From Planctomyces sp. SH-PL62 (lineage in GTDB: Bacteria; Planctomycetota; Planctomycetia; Planctomycetales; Planctomycetaceae), in NCBI GenBank assembly GCA_945905295.1, contig CAMDPX010000041.1:1-41281 (forward strand): DNA of 41,281 nucleotides, read 5' to 3'. Positions 8,752-17,375 of the stretch are shown here, one piece after another. Below the pieces are notes generated by a model. That model was given only the letters and a program-made list of their open reading frames with translations, was not told the origin of the DNA and made no database searches. The translations under genes were made by a program, and so were the position numbers. Numbering within the stretch: the first letter of the stretch is position 1; each line of letters opens with the position of its first letter.

Positions 8752-8978
8752 GACTGAGCTCGCGACCGGATTCGAGCGACGACCTCGTCCCAAGTACTCG
8801 AACGCTCCGGCTGCGCAATGGCGGCGTCACGGCGGCGCTCAAGCTCGTGTTTCAAATCGTCGGTCAATTCCGGGACGAAAGGTTCGTCGACGAGACTTAG
8901 CCACAGCTCTCCGATCAACTCACGACGATCTTCAACACTGAGTTGCTTGAGCGAATCCAAAGTGGCAACATCGACCAT
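8748..8978 (-). CDS. Antitoxin of the putative addiction module family (TIGR02574-like)
   Basis: A 76-residue acidic, helical protein. The N-terminal part (SLKQLSVEDRRELIGELWLS) and the C-terminal ERRRDAAIAQPERSSTWDEV match the small addiction module antitoxins commonly paired with ParE-like toxins. The start at 8978 is preceded by GGAG at a good distance. It should neutralise the toxin encoded directly after it and may repress its own promoter. A second pair with the same plan is at 40376-40926. Confidence 0.8.
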   Translation of the reverse strand: MVDVATLDSLKQLSVEDRRELIGELWLSLVDEPFVPELTDDLKHELERRRDAAIAQPERSSTWDEVVARIRSRAQS

Positions 8979-9001
8979 AACCGTGCTCCGCGAAAATGAA
9001 T

Positions 9002-9024
9002 GGCGAGTTCCAATTGAACTCGCC
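9002..9024 (-). terminator. Possible short hairpin terminator after mdh
   Basis: Arms GGCGAGTT and AACTCGCC enclose a 7-base loop between the mdh stop and the antitoxin start. Read on the minus strand it is followed by a T-rich stretch (ATTCATTTT). The stem is short, so this is a weak call. Confidence 0.35.
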
Positions 9025-9044
9025 ACGTTAGCGTCACCAACAGC

Positions 9045-10037
9045 CTACCCCGGCAGCAGATCCTTCACCACATCTCGTTCGGACTTCAACTCGTTGACCG
9101 AGAGGTTGATCTTCTCGCGAGCGAATTCGTTGTGCTCTTGGCCGGGGATGATCTTCCAGGTCGTGCCGTTGCTGGTCAGAGGGAAGCCGACGATCAGGTC
9201 GGAGTCGATGCCGTAGTCACCCTTGCTGCACACGGCGGCGGAGAAGCTGTCACCGGCTTCGGTCGGGCGAACGATGCACTTCACGCTGTCGAGCGCGGCG
9301 TTCGCGGCTGAGGCGGCCGAAGAAGCTCCGCGAGCTTTGATGACGGCGGCTCCGCGCTTTTGCACAGTGTCGATGAAGGTGGTCTTCAACCACGCCTCGT
9401 CCTTGATGACCGACGTTGCGGCTTGGCCGTTAATGCGAGCGTGATAGAAGTCCGGAAACTGCGTGGCCGAGTGGTTGCCCCAGATGTTGCAGCCTTTGAC
9501 CGAGCCGACTCCCACGCCCGCCTTCTGAGCCAACTGGCTTTGAGCGCGATTCTGGTCGAGCATCGTCATCGCGTACCAACGATCGCGCGGCACCTTCGGA
9601 GCGTTCATCATCGCGATCAGGCAGTTCGTGTTGCACGGGTTTCCGACGACGAGAACTCGCACATCTTTCGCCGCCGCGTTCTGAATGGCTTGGCCGGTCT
9701 TCGTGAAGATCGGGCCGTTGATGCGGATCAGGTCCGAGCGTTCCATTCCGTCCTTACGCGGCACGCTGCCGACGCAAATCACGAAGTTGCAATCGCGAAA
9801 GCCATCCTCCAGGTGATCGCTGTCAGCTTTGACGACTCCGGCCAACGTCGAGAACGCGCAGTCATCCAACTCCATGTGAACGCCGGTCAGAGCGGGGAGC
9901 ACGGGCGGCACTTCGACCAGATGCAGAATCACCGGCTGGTTCGGTCCGAAGACCTCGCCCGACGCGATGCGAAAAATCATGGCGTAACCAATCTGGCCAG
10001 CGGCACCCGTCACAGCGACACGAATCGGAGCAGTCAT
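9045..10037 (-). CDS. mdh: Malate dehydrogenase (NAD-dependent, cytosolic type)
   Basis: A 330-residue enzyme interconverting malate and oxaloacetate with NAD(H) in the TCA cycle. The Rossmann motif GAAGQIGY is at residues 11-18. Substrate-binding arginines are R94 and R100 in [13 protein letters not shown]133 is in VGNPCNTN, R164 is in LDQNRA and the catalytic H189 is in IWGNHSATQ. Length and the GAAGQI N-terminus fit the group formerly called cytosolic-type MDH, which is also found in bacteria. The start at 10037 (MTAPIRV) is preferred; a longer frame from 10118 exists, but its extra residues are translated intergenic repeat. It stands alone, divergent from the TIM-barrel isomerase gene. 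Confidence 0.95.
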   Translation of the reverse strand: MTAPIRVAVTGAAGQIGYAMIFRIASGEVFGPNQPVILHLVEVPPVLPALTGVHMELDDCAFSTLAGVVKADSDHLEDGFRDCNFVICVGSVPRKDGMERSDLIRINGPIFTKTGQAIQNAAAKDVRVLVVGNPCNTNCLIAMMNAPKVPRDRWYAMTMLDQNRAQSQLAQKAGVGVGSVKGCNIWGNHSATQFPDFYHARINGQAATSVIKDEAWLKTTFIDTVQKRGAAVIKARGASSAASAANAALDSVKCIVRPTEAGDSFSAAVCSKGDYGIDSDLIVGFPLTSNGTTWKIIPGQEHNEFAREKINLSVNELKSERDVVKDLLPG

Positions 10038-10074
10038 GGTTTTGAGAATCCTTGTTTGTTGTGAAGTTGTTGGT

Positions 10075-10200
10075 TGGAAATCCCAAGGTCCAAAACCCAA
10101 TGACCAATGAAATCCCAAGTCTCAATGTCGAAGCGATCGTTGGGATTTGGAACTTGGAAATTGGTCATTCAATGGACATTGGAGTTTGGAAATTGGACAT
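10075..10200. repeat. Imperfect AT-richer inverted/direct repeat between mdh and the isomerase
   Basis: The region repeats short elements such as AATGACCAATG, TTGGGATTTGG, AACTTGGAAATTGG and AGTTTGGAAATTGGACATT. AATGACCAA at 10099-10107 pairs with TTGGTCATT at 10161-10169. Base composition is richer in A and T than the flanking genes. It lies in the divergent promoter region of both genes. Confidence 0.6.
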
Positions 10201-10248
10201 TCCGTCCGTCGCGCGAACTTCTAGCGATTGCCAGAAAGGCCAGCAACC

Positions 10249-11190
10249 ATGTCCGCAAGCACTTCCCATCGAGGCCAGCCGCTCTTGGCGTTTTCGACAC
10301 TGGGCTGTCCCGATTGGAGGTTTGACGAGATCGTCGCACGTGGCGTTGAGTACGGCTACGACGGCGTTGAGATTCGTCTGATCGAGCGTGAGACCGACCT
10401 GCTCAAGCGGCCGGAGTTTCGTACGCCCGAGTTGGCGTCACGAAAGAAACAGCTTTCCGATGCGGGGTTTCGAGTCTGTGGTTTGTCCTCATCGGTCCGC
10501 TTTGAAGAGACCGACCGATCCGTTCGAGACGCTCAACTTGCGGCGGGCCGAGCTTACTGTGATCTCGCTCGTGAATTAGGAGCACACTTCGTTCGCGTCT
10601 TCGGCGACATGATTCGACCGAACGAAGACGAAGTTCCGCAACTCGACTGGATCGCCAGCGGCCTGCAAGCATTGGGCGAGTACGCCAGCACGGTTGGAAT
10701 CGACATCTTGATTGAGACTCACGGCGACTTCTGTCGTAGCGACAAGATGGTCTCGCTGATGAGTCGCGTGACATGTCCCGCCGTCGGCGTTCTGTGGGAC
10801 ACACACCATCCGTGGCGATTTCACGGCGAGTCGATCGCCGAAACATGGGCCGCTCTGAAGAAGTGGACTCGGCATACGCATTGGAAGGACTCGGTGACTC
10901 GCCCGCCCCAACATGCCGAAGCGGTCTCGCCGGAAGTGGCCACTCAGATCGCCGAGGCGGCGCGACTGGCGCATGCCACGAACACGGGACATCAACACGC
11001 CGACTATGCTCTTTTCGGTGGCGGTGAGTTTCCTGCTCGCGAGTTATTGCAACGATTGTTGGCCGACGGCTACTCCGGCTGGTACAGCCTGGAGTGGGAG
11101 AAGATGTGGCACCCGCAGATCGAGGTGCCGGAAATCGCCGTACGGTTGTTCTCGCAGAAGTTCCGCGAGTTGTGGGACACGCTGTCGTAG
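10249..11190 (+). CDS. Sugar phosphate isomerase/epimerase (TIM barrel, AP endonuclease 2-like)
   Basis: A 313-residue cytoplasmic TIM-barrel protein of the xylose isomerase-like family. Metal-binding residues of the fold are visible: Glu in ILIETHGD, Asp and His in VLWDTHHPW, His in TRHTHWKD and the last Glu in YSLEWEKMWHP. The N-terminal strand AFSTLGCPDWRFDEIV is typical. Such enzymes isomerise or epimerise sugars or inositols; the substrate cannot be read from the sequence. The ATG at 10249 follows GAAAGG; a TTG at 10228 would add seven residues and is less likely. Planctomycetes carry many paralogs linked to carbohydrate breakdown. Confidence 0.85.
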   Translation: MSASTSHRGQPLLAFSTLGCPDWRFDEIVARGVEYGYDGVEIRLIERETDLLKRPEFRTPELASRKKQLSDAGFRVCGLSSSVRFEETDRSVRDAQLAAGRAYCDLARELGAHFVRVFGDMIRPNEDEVPQLDWIASGLQALGEYASTVGIDILIETHGDFCRSDKMVSLMSRVTCPAVGVLWDTHHPWRFHGESIAETWAALKKWTRHTHWKDSVTRPPQHAEAVSPEVATQIAEAARLAHATNTGHQHADYALFGGGEFPARELLQRLLADGYSGWYSLEWEKMWHPQIEVPEIAVRLFSQKFRELWDTLS

Positions 11191-11325
11191 AAAACGTCGC
11201 CGCGAAATATCTCATCGAACGACTGCTGACCCCACGGCACAGTGCGGATTGCCAACAACAACAGCCAACCTCGCATGTCGGCCTCTTCCTCGCGACGAGT
11301 GGTTTCGTCGGTGAAGGAGGATAAC

Positions 11326-11430
11326 ATGCCCGCCCGCAACGAACACCACTGTCCCCGTTGTCCGGCCATGAGCCGTGAGCCGATGGCCGACGGCCGACGG
11401 CCGTTATCGCAACTTGTTCAACCAAAATAA
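11326..11430 (+). CDS. Possible 34-residue ORF with a strong ribosome binding site
   Basis: AAGGAGG at 11314-11320 stands six bases before an ATG that opens a 34-codon frame beginning MPARNEHHCPRCPAM. The CPRC pair could bind a metal, but the second half of the frame is made by the inverted repeat at 11371-11456, and no family is recognised. It may be a real small protein cut by the repeat, or an accident. Confidence 0.2.
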   Translation: MPARNEHHCPRCPAMSREPMADGRRPLSQLVQPK

Positions 11431-11456
11431 CGGATAACGGCCATCGGCTCACGGCT
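11371..11456. repeat. 18-bp perfect inverted repeat with nested GGATAACGG elements
   Basis: Arms 11371-11388 and 11439-11456 are exact reverse complements (AGCCGTGAGCCGATGGCC). Inside are further copies of GCCGACGG and a GGCCGTTATC/GGATAACGGCC pair. It precedes the secreted esterase gene. The rest of the 11191-11483 gap holds only the short ORF listed separately and the CAGGAG site before 11484. Confidence 0.85.
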
Positions 11457-11483
11457 TTCGGCCGGAGAGATTCAGGAGTCACC

Positions 11484-12350
11484 ATGCGAAATCTGTTGTT
11501 GGCATTCTTGATCGTTTCGATTTCCACTTCGTTGTCGGCTGCGCCGCCGATACCAGATTCGGTCGTTTGGGAAGAAGCGATCGAATACTCGAGTCCCGAA
11601 GACACGCACTTGCAGCTCAACATGGCTCGGCCGAAGACGGGCGACGGCCCGTTCCCGACGGTGCTTTGCATTCACGGCGGCGGTTTCCGAGCGGGCAAGC
11701 GCGAGTCCTACGACGCGCTCTGCGTGAAGCTGGCCGAACGAGGCTACGTGGCGGCGACGATGACGTATCGACTGGCTCCAAAGCACAAGTTCCCGGCGGC
11801 GGTGCATGACACAAAAGCCGCCGTTCGTTGGCTGCGAGCGAATGCCGCGAAATACAAAGTCAATCCGAACAAACTCGGTGTGACCGGCGGTTCGGCGGGC
11901 GGGCATCTCGCACAGTTCTTGGGAGTAACCGCGAACGTGCCGCAGTTCGAGGGAACCGGCGGCAACGCCAATCAATCGAGTGCCGTGACCTGCGTCGTCA
12001 ACGTTTACGGCCCCAGTGACTTCACGAAGTCGTATGGCAAGAGTGTTGATGCTCACGAAGTCTTGCCGCTGTGGTTCGGCGGCGACTTGAGCACTCACAA
12101 AGCTTTGCACATTCAAGCCAGCCCGCTGTATTGGGTCACACCCAACGCCGCTCCAACGCTCTGCATTCACGGCACCGAGGACAAGTACGTCGCTCACGAA
12201 CAAGCGGTGTGGCTGATCGACAAACTCAAGGCCGCGACGGTTGAAGCCGAACTCCTAACGCTCGAAGGAGCCGGCCACGGATTCAAAGGTGCCGACGCGG
12301 AGAAGTCCGAAGCCGCGCTGTTCGCGTACTTCGACAAGCATTTGAAATGA
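11484..12350 (+). CDS. Secreted alpha/beta-hydrolase (BD-FAE/esterase-like)
   Basis: A 288-residue exported hydrolase. A signal peptide covers residues 1-19 (hydrophobic LLLAFLIVSIS, cleavage near SLSA-AP). The catalytic apparatus is complete: oxyanion motif H64-G65-G66-G67, nucleophile S137 in TGGSAGG, D233 in HGTEDKYV and H265 in GAGHGF. The HGGG motif and the short lid point to the esterase/lipase group that includes bifunctional feruloyl and acetylxylan esterases (BD-FAE), so removing acyl groups from plant or algal polysaccharides is a reasonable guess. CAGGAG at 11473-11478 precedes the ATG. Confidence 0.88.
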   Translation: MRNLLLAFLIVSISTSLSAAPPIPDSVVWEEAIEYSSPEDTHLQLNMARPKTGDGPFPTVLCIHGGGFRAGKRESYDALCVKLAERGYVAATMTYRLAPKHKFPAAVHDTKAAVRWLRANAAKYKVNPNKLGVTGGSAGGHLAQFLGVTANVPQFEGTGGNANQSSAVTCVVNVYGPSDFTKSYGKSVDAHEVLPLWFGGDLSTHKALHIQASPLYWVTPNAAPTLCIHGTEDKYVAHEQAVWLIDKLKAATVEAELLTLEGAGHGFKGADAEKSEAALFAYFDKHLK

Positions 12351-12366
12351 TGAGGATGGGCTGCCA

Positions 12367-12432
12367 GCGCTGGTAGTGACCCGATTAATCGGGTCTTCGG
12401 AGCGACCGCATGAATGCGGTCACTACGAGCGC
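12367..12432. repeat. Palindromic repeat between convergent genes, same family as 1681-1748
   Basis: Outer arms GCGCTGGTAGTG and CACTACGAGCGC (one mismatch) enclose two hairpins, GACCCGATTAATCGGGTC and GACCGCATGAATGCGGTC. The design is the same as at 1681-1748. It fills the gap between the convergent esterase and propeller genes. Confidence 0.85.
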
Positions 12433-12434
12433 AG

Positions 12435-13355
12435 CTACTTCATCGGCTTCCCCTCAATCGGCTTGCCGTTGGTCGTCAGGACTTGGATCTCGTGAGCGTT
12501 GTGCTTGCCGGTGTAGGTCCAAACCATTTTCTTGTCGGGCGTCACCTCGAACACCTTGATCGTGCCGCGTGAACCGTAGCTGGCGATGACCGTGTTCCCA
12601 TTCGGGAGCCGCTGGCCGCCGCAGGGATCGGCGAATGGTTTCTCGTTGGGGAAGTCGTCGTTGCCGACTCGCCAAACGACCTTGCCGGTCGCGTCCATTT
12701 CGACCGTCTTATTGCCATTCGTGAGATTCACGAGCGTGTTGCCGTTCGCCAATCGGATCGCCGTGAAGGGCCAATTCCTCGCTTCGCGACCGCCGAGGAA
12801 ATCCATGTCGGTCGGGAATTCTTTGAGTACCTCACCGGTCGGCGAATACTCCTTCACCTTGAAAGCCAGCAGATGCGGCACGAGATAGTTGCCGCTCGGC
12901 AGCTTGCGCGCCATGCGCGTCTGCATGTGAGCATTGTCGGTCTCCGGCTTGAGCGGGAATTCGAGCACGATCTTCCCAGCGGCATCGACTTCCAGCAGTC
13001 GCGGCTTCGGTCCCAACTCGGTGATCAGCGTGCGTCCATTTTCGAGCCGCTCGACCGTGCCGATCTCTTTGGCCTCGGCCGATCGCGCGAATCGAAACAC
13101 GATCTCCTTCTCGCGTGTGAACTCTTTGACTTCATCGCTCCAGGCGATGAGCACGTTTCCATTCGGCAGCACGAACCCATCGCGAGCCGCCCCCTTCCCG
13201 GAGTTCCAGGCTTCGTTGCCCTCTTCATCAATGATGCCGGTGAATGAAGGCCCGGCGATGAAGAACGAATGCTTGATCGCATCTTCGCTGCGAGCAGCTT
13301 GACCGCCTGTCAGAAGAACGACCAACAAGACCAGGTTGAGTCCGCGGAGTTTCAC
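12435..13355 (-). CDS. Secreted beta-propeller protein (PQQ/arylsulfotransferase-like repeats)
   Basis: A 306-residue protein with a signal peptide (LNLVLLVVLLTGGQAARSE). It contains repeated blades of the form LPNGNVLIAWSDEVKEF, LENGRTLITELGPKPRLLEV, LPSGNYLVPHLL, LANGNTLVNLTNGNKTVEMD and LPNGNTVIASYGSRGTIKVF, each LxxGNT followed by D-G-K-V-W/E. This is a six- or seven-bladed propeller of the PQQ-like/ASST-like group; no enzymatic residues stand out. I chose a GTG start at 13355 because it is preceded by GAAAGGGA and followed directly by the signal peptide. A much longer open frame upstream runs antisense to the epimerase gene and is not credible. Confidence 0.78.
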   Translation of the reverse strand: MKLRGLNLVLLVVLLTGGQAARSEDAIKHSFFIAGPSFTGIIDEEGNEAWNSGKGAARDGFVLPNGNVLIAWSDEVKEFTREKEIVFRFARSAEAKEIGTVERLENGRTLITELGPKPRLLEVDAAGKIVLEFPLKPETDNAHMQTRMARKLPSGNYLVPHLLAFKVKEYSPTGEVLKEFPTDMDFLGGREARNWPFTAIRLANGNTLVNLTNGNKTVEMDATGKVVWRVGNDDFPNEKPFADPCGGQRLPNGNTVIASYGSRGTIKVFEVTPDKKMVWTYTGKHNAHEIQVLTTNGKPIEGKPMK

Positions 13356-13478
13356 GATGTCCCTTTCAATTCCGGCCGACGGCCTGAGGGCAACTTGCAA
13401 AAGGCCAGTTATGAACCGGCGACATTCGCGGTTCGGAGGGTCGGACTCTACCAAACACATTGTTGGAAGGCTTGCGAC

Positions 13479-14471
13479 ATGAAGATCGTCATCCCAGGCG
13501 GCAGCGGTCAGGTCGGGACTGTGTTGGCTCGTGCGTTTGTCGCCGATGGGCATGAAGTCGTGGTACTCAGCCGAAGCCCGTGGCCGACGCTGCCAGCGTC
13601 GGCGCAAACGGACGCTGGCAGCGTCCGCCACGTCGAATGGGACGGCGAGACGATGGGACGCTGGACGACCGAACTCGACGGGACTGACGTCGTCATCAAC
13701 CTGGCTGGCCGCAGTGTCAACTGCCGATATGGTGCGAGGAATCGGCGCGAGATCAAAGAATCGCGTGTGAAGTCCACACGAGCCGTCGGACAAGCAATTG
13801 CCGAGGCAAAACATCCTCCGCGAGTTTGGCTGCAAGCGAGCACCGCCACGATTTACGCACATCGCTACGACGCTGCGAACGACGAAGCGACCGGCATCAT
13901 CGGTGGCAACGAACCGGACTCGCCCGACACTTGGCGATTCAGCATCGACGTGGCCAAGTCGTGGGAGCAGGCCACCATTGAAGCGGTCACTCCGCAAACT
14001 CGGCAAGTGCTGCTGCGATCGGCCATCACGATGAGTCCCGATCGCGGCGGTGCGTTCGATTACCTACTGCGTTTGGTGCGCTGGGGCCTGGGAGGAAAAC
14101 ACGGCGACGGACGACAGTTTGTCTCATGGATTCACGACCGCGACTTCGTGCGAGCGATCTACTGGCTGATCGCGCATGACCTCTCTGGTCCCGTCAACTT
14201 GGCATCGCCGAACCCGCTGCCGAACAGCGACTTCATGCGTCAATTGCAAAACGCTTGGGGCATTCGCATCGGCTTGCCCGCAACGAAGTGGATGCTGGAG
14301 ATCGGCACATGTCTGATGCGATCGGAAAGCGAACTGGTGCTGAAGAGCCGCCGTGTCATCCCCAGCCGAATGCTGGCCTCTGGATTTGAATTCGAGTTCC
14401 CAACGTGGGCCGACGCGGCTCAGGATTTGTGCGATCGTTGGAGGGGAATCCATCGGTCCGACCAGTCGTAG
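13479..14471 (+). CDS. TIGR01777-family NAD(P)-dependent epimerase (SDR39U1/YfcH-like)
   Basis: A 330-residue atypical SDR enzyme. The nucleotide-binding motif PGGSGQVG is at residues 6-13. The family segments VVINLAGRSVNCRY, NRREIKESRVKSTRAVG, VWLQASTATIYAHR and the C-terminal VNLASPNPLPNSDFM (DUF1731-like end) are all present. The substrate of this family is unsettled. Residues about 34-51 (SPWPTLPASAQTDAGSVR) are an extra loop encoded by an inverted repeat at 13579-13632. The ATG at 13479 has GGAAGG at 13465-13470. The last 52 bp overlap the end of the convergent transferase gene, a rather long tail-to-tail overlap. Confidence 0.88.
   Translation: MKIVIPGGSGQVGTVLARAFVADGHEVVVLSRSPWPTLPASAQTDAGSVRHVEWDGETMGRWTTELDGTDVVINLAGRSVNCRYGARNRREIKESRVKSTRAVGQAIAEAKHPPRVWLQASTATIYAHRYDAANDEATGIIGGNEPDSPDTWRFSIDVAKSWEQATIEAVTPQTRQVLLRSAITMSPDRGGAFDYLLRLVRWGLGGKHGDGRQFVSWIHDRDFVRAIYWLIAHDLSGPVNLASPNPLPNSDFMRQLQNAWGIRIGLPATKWMLEIGTCLMRSESELVLKSRRVIPSRMLASGFEFEFPTWADAAQDLCDRWRGIHRSDQS
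13579..13632. repeat. In-frame palindromic insert, GACGCTGGCAGCGTC family
   Basis: Arms 13579-13600 and 13611-13632 are reverse complements with one mismatch in 22. The unit spans 54 bp, 18 codons, and is translated inside the epimerase without breaking the frame. Confidence 0.88.
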
Positions 14472-15085
14472 GTCTCCAGCGCGTCGAATTGCTTCTTGTA
14501 GTCGTAGTGCGACGGTTCGCGGAAAGCGTAACCCGGATAGTAGTAGCGGTAGCCGTGTTGCTGAGCGTACTCGATCTCCAGCAACATGGTGGCGATCCCC
14601 GGACTTCGCCAAGCATGATCCGGGTGGAAGAAACCGTAGACGCTGGAGACCGAGCGAGCGCCGAGATCGAGATAACTCGCGGCAATCAATTGCGATCCGT
14701 CGTAGAGCGCGACTTCCAAGTTGGCGCAGGGAATCCGGTTGGGCAACGGGCCGAGAAAGTTCTCCAGCGACTCCGGAATGTTTTCCGTGAATCGCTGCTT
14801 GTGCAGTTCGAACAAGTCTTCCCGCTCGGCGTCGATGACTGTGGGTGCGACTTGCAATCGCAGGTCGGCATTTTTGCGGCGGACTCGGCGTTGGCTCTTC
14901 GACAAAGAAAAGCGTTTGAGATCCAAACGCAGCGGCATCACATGCCGCAGTTCGGTCCCCGACAGCGTGTACGAATAACGAAAGAACGCCGGACCGAAGT
15001 GACGCCAGCCTTGCTTCCAAAGATGGTCCATGTCGGCCGGCCGTGCCGAAATCAGGTACGCGGATTCGTCGATGGGCGGAATCAT
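14420..15085 (-). CDS. ATE/Bpt-like aminoacyl-tRNA-protein transferase homolog
   Basis: A 221-residue GNAT-fold protein. The C-terminal half matches the ATE_C domain of arginyl/leucyl-tRNA-protein transferases: SSVYGFFHPDHAWRSPGIAT, LEIEYAQQHGYRYYYPGYAF and YKKQFDALETYDW. In the N-terminal half the segment FSLSKSQRRVRRKN corresponds to the conserved SRSQRR region, but the CxxC-type cysteines that normally precede it are missing (here ELRHVMPLRLDL). Known relatives attach an amino acid to N-terminal Asp/Glu and thereby mark proteins for ClpS/ClpAP degradation; whether this variant does so is uncertain. It is the last gene of a DUF1501-Uma2-transferase run, 9 bp after Uma2. Confidence 0.78.
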   Translation of the reverse strand: MIPPIDESAYLISARPADMDHLWKQGWRHFGPAFFRYSYTLSGTELRHVMPLRLDLKRFSLSKSQRRVRRKNADLRLQVAPTVIDAEREDLFELHKQRFTENIPESLENFLGPLPNRIPCANLEVALYDGSQLIAASYLDLGARSVSSVYGFFHPDHAWRSPGIATMLLEIEYAQQHGYRYYYPGYAFREPSHYDYKKQFDALETYDWSDRWIPLQRSHKS

Positions 15086-15094
15086 GAGTCGCTG

Positions 15095-15712
15095 TCAGCG
15101 ATCGCGGCGGGCTTTGAAGACGTGATCGACCGCGACCGTAATACCGGGTAGTTTCACGATGCTTAATGATTCGCCCAGTTTCAGGACGCATGTGTCAGCG
15201 TAGGTTCCGTTCGACTGCGGATTGCGATAGACCTCGACACACTGCTGGCGGATGTTTGCAATCCAATATTCGCCAACTCCGGCCTCGGCATAGAGCGAGA
15301 GTTTCTCAGTGCGGTCGTAGTCGAGCGAAGAATCGGCGACTTCGATGAGCAGCAAGATATCCGCCGATAGCGGAGCGGAGGTGGCGTAGTCGTCGCCTCG
15401 CGACACCGCCAAGACCACGTCAGGTTCCGGACGGCTGTCGAGGACGACGACGGGATTCTGACTACGCACGACGAACGAGTCGTCCAGAAGTCGAATGAAC
15501 AGTTTGACGAGCCGGTCAACGCACGAGGCATGGGGATCGCCGATGGTCATTTTCCGCACAAGCTCCCCGCGAATGAGTTCCAGGTTGTCGTTCTCGTCAA
15601 GAATGCCGAACTCGATCATCTGCAAGTAGTCTTCGAGCGAGAAGCGATAACGCGAGCGAGTCGCTGGCATGGCGATCGCTTTTCCATCAACCATCTCGTA
15701 GGCGACGCTCAT
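15095..15712 (-). CDS. Uma2-family (DUF820) PD-(D/E)XK nuclease-like protein
   Basis: A 205-residue Uma2 protein. Conserved positions are visible: FSLEDYLQMIEFGILDENDN, E47 in LELIRGE, H61, the motif E96-P-D98, E124 in LLIEVADSS and K137 in DRTEKLSLYAEAGVGEYW. These are the residues of the nuclease-type core. The family is strongly expanded in cyanobacteria and planctomycetes and is often called putative endonuclease, but a physiological role is not known. The ATG at 15712 comes 2 bp after the stop of the DUF1501 gene, so translation is probably coupled. Confidence 0.88.
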   Translation of the reverse strand: MSVAYEMVDGKAIAMPATRSRYRFSLEDYLQMIEFGILDENDNLELIRGELVRKMTIGDPHASCVDRLVKLFIRLLDDSFVVRSQNPVVVLDSRPEPDVVLAVSRGDDYATSAPLSADILLLIEVADSSLDYDRTEKLSLYAEAGVGEYWIANIRQQCVEVYRNPQSNGTYADTCVLKLGESLSIVKLPGITVAVDHVFKARRDR

Positions 15713-15714
15713 GA

Positions 15715-17088
15715 TTAGACCAGTTCCCGAATTGGCTGCACACCGTCGATGACGTACTGCGGGCGACCGGCGAGATCGTTGATCGTCGCGGTGTTCACGT
15801 CGATCCCCAACGAGTGATACAGCGTCGCGAAGACTTCTTGGAACGTGACGGGGCGGTCTTTGGCGTGCTCGGCGTTGCGGTTGGTTGAGCCGATCACTTG
15901 GCCGGTGCGGAGTCCGCCGCCGGCGAGCATTGCGCACGCGACTTCGGGCCAGTGATCTCGTCCGCCGTTCGGATTGATCTTCGGAGTCCGTCCGAATTCG
16001 CCCCAGACGAGGACCGTTGTCGTGTCGAGCAGATCACGGCGTTCGAGGTCTTCGATCAACGCTGAGAGTCCGATGTCGAGCATCGGGAAGTGCTCGCGAG
16101 CGTTCGAGAAGTTTGTGCCATGAGGCATACCGTGCCAGTCCCAGCGGCCGTAGGCCAGTGTGACGACGCGGGCTCCAGCTTCGACCAGGCGGCGAGCCAG
16201 CAGGAAGTAATCGTTGTTCAACGGACCGGCGTCGCCGTAGCCGGCGGGCTTGTCGCTACCTCGGCCGTAGCGGTCGCGCAGCTTCGGGTCTTCGCGTTCG
16301 AGGTCAATGGCTTCGGCGAGCTTGCTGGAGGTCAGGATGCCGAACGCTTGCTCGGTGAACTTGTCCATGCCTTTGAGCATCCCGCTGGCATCGACGTCGC
16401 GCCGCAGCGTGTCGAAGTTCTTCAGCAACGACTTCCGAGTTCCGAAGCGATCGTTATCAACGCCGTTGAGCACCATGTCCTTCTTGCCTTCGGCATTCGG
16501 AAGGAACGGCGCATGACTGGGACCGAGGAATCCTGGTTGACCGGGATCGGCCCAGGTCGACGTGATCATCTTCGGCGCGAGTCCGACAAACGAAGGCACG
16601 GCGGGATCGACGGCTCCTTGCAGTTTCGAGACGAACGATCCCATCGACGGCCAGCCACCGGCGATTTGATTCGCGAAGCGGCGTCCCGTCTGACATTGAA
16701 ACGCGGCATGACGGCCATCCGAACCGACGAGCGAGCGGATGATCGCCAGCTTGTCAGTCATCGCCGCGAGCTTCGGCAGCAGTTCACAAATTTGGATGCC
16801 GGGCACGTTGGTCGCGACCGGCAGGAACTCGCCACGAATTTCCGACGGCGCGTCCGGTTTCAAATCCACCAAGTCCTGGTGCGGAGGACCTCCGGACAAA
16901 AAGACGTTGATGACCGCTTTGTGGCGTGTCGGCGGTTGGCCAGTCGCGGCGGCGGCTTGCTCGGCTCGCAAGAGTTGCGGCAGCGAGAGCGTTGCGCCTC
17001 CCAATGCGAGGCCACCGATTTGCAGAAAACTACGGCGGTCAAGCCGGTCGCAAAAGCCATTCTGCCGGGGTCCAACGATCGTCAGCAT
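15715..17088 (-). CDS. DUF1501 secreted protein (second of three)
   Basis: A 457-residue DUF1501 protein with a Tat-type signal, [20 protein letters not shown] (residues 17-36). Hallmarks are [71 protein letters not shown] and [14 protein letters not shown]. The start at 17088 is preceded by GGAGA; an upstream frame extends to 17241 but looks non-coding. The C-terminus VQPIRELV is typical of the PSD1-linked subgroup, yet no DUF1549/DUF1553 gene is adjacent. It heads an operon with Uma2 and the transferase homolog, a mixture for which I know no explanation. Confidence 0.92.
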   Translation of the reverse strand: MLTIVGPRQNGFCDRLDRRSFLQIGGLALGGATLSLPQLLRAEQAAAATGQPPTRHKAVINVFLSGGPPHQDLVDLKPDAPSEIRGEFLPVATNVPGIQICELLPKLAAMTDKLAIIRSLVGSDGRHAAFQCQTGRRFANQIAGGWPSMGSFVSKLQGAVDPAVPSFVGLAPKMITSTWADPGQPGFLGPSHAPFLPNAEGKKDMVLNGVDNDRFGTRKSLLKNFDTLRRDVDASGMLKGMDKFTEQAFGILTSSKLAEAIDLEREDPKLRDRYGRGSDKPAGYGDAGPLNNDYFLLARRLVEAGARVVTLAYGRWDWHGMPHGTNFSNAREHFPMLDIGLSALIEDLERRDLLDTTTVLVWGEFGRTPKINPNGGRDHWPEVACAMLAGGGLRTGQVIGSTNRNAEHAKDRPVTFQEVFATLYHSLGIDVNTATINDLAGRPQYVIDGVQPIRELV

Positions 17089-17228
17089 GTTTCCGTCTCC
17101 GTGGTGATCCAAGAGAGCCACTGGCCTTGGTTTCGGCGGGGGGCAGTCTATCACTTCAACCAACGAATGAAAGATGGCTGATGTTGATACGGATCGGCGA
17201 GAACATCGCGGCCGAGTCGCAACCATAC

Positions 17229-17289
17229 GTAGGACGGACAATCCTGTCCGTCATCAAGACTTCACGACGGACAGGATTGTCCGTCCTAC
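17229..17289. repeat. Perfect 23-bp inverted repeat, GTAGGACGGACAATCCTGTC family
   Basis: Arms 17229-17251 and 17267-17289 are exact reverse complements with a 15-base loop. It lies in the 287-bp gap between the kinase gene stop and the DUF1501 start, both on the minus strand, where it may act as a terminator of the kinase transcript or be a passenger. Confidence 0.92.
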
Positions 17290-17375
17290 AAAATGCACGC
17301 GGCACAACAAGAGGTTGAGACCAAGTAGAACATCACTGTCATGCCGACGGAAATCACGTGGTCATTGAGGGTCGA

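Noticed and set aside
10038-10118. Longer N-terminus for malate dehydrogenase
   Set aside because: The added residues ([14 protein letters not shown]) are translated intergenic repeat and precede the normal MDH start.
13356-14006. Long N-terminal extension of the propeller protein
   Set aside because: The frame stays open opposite the epimerase gene, but the signal peptide and a ribosome binding site place the start at GTG 13355.
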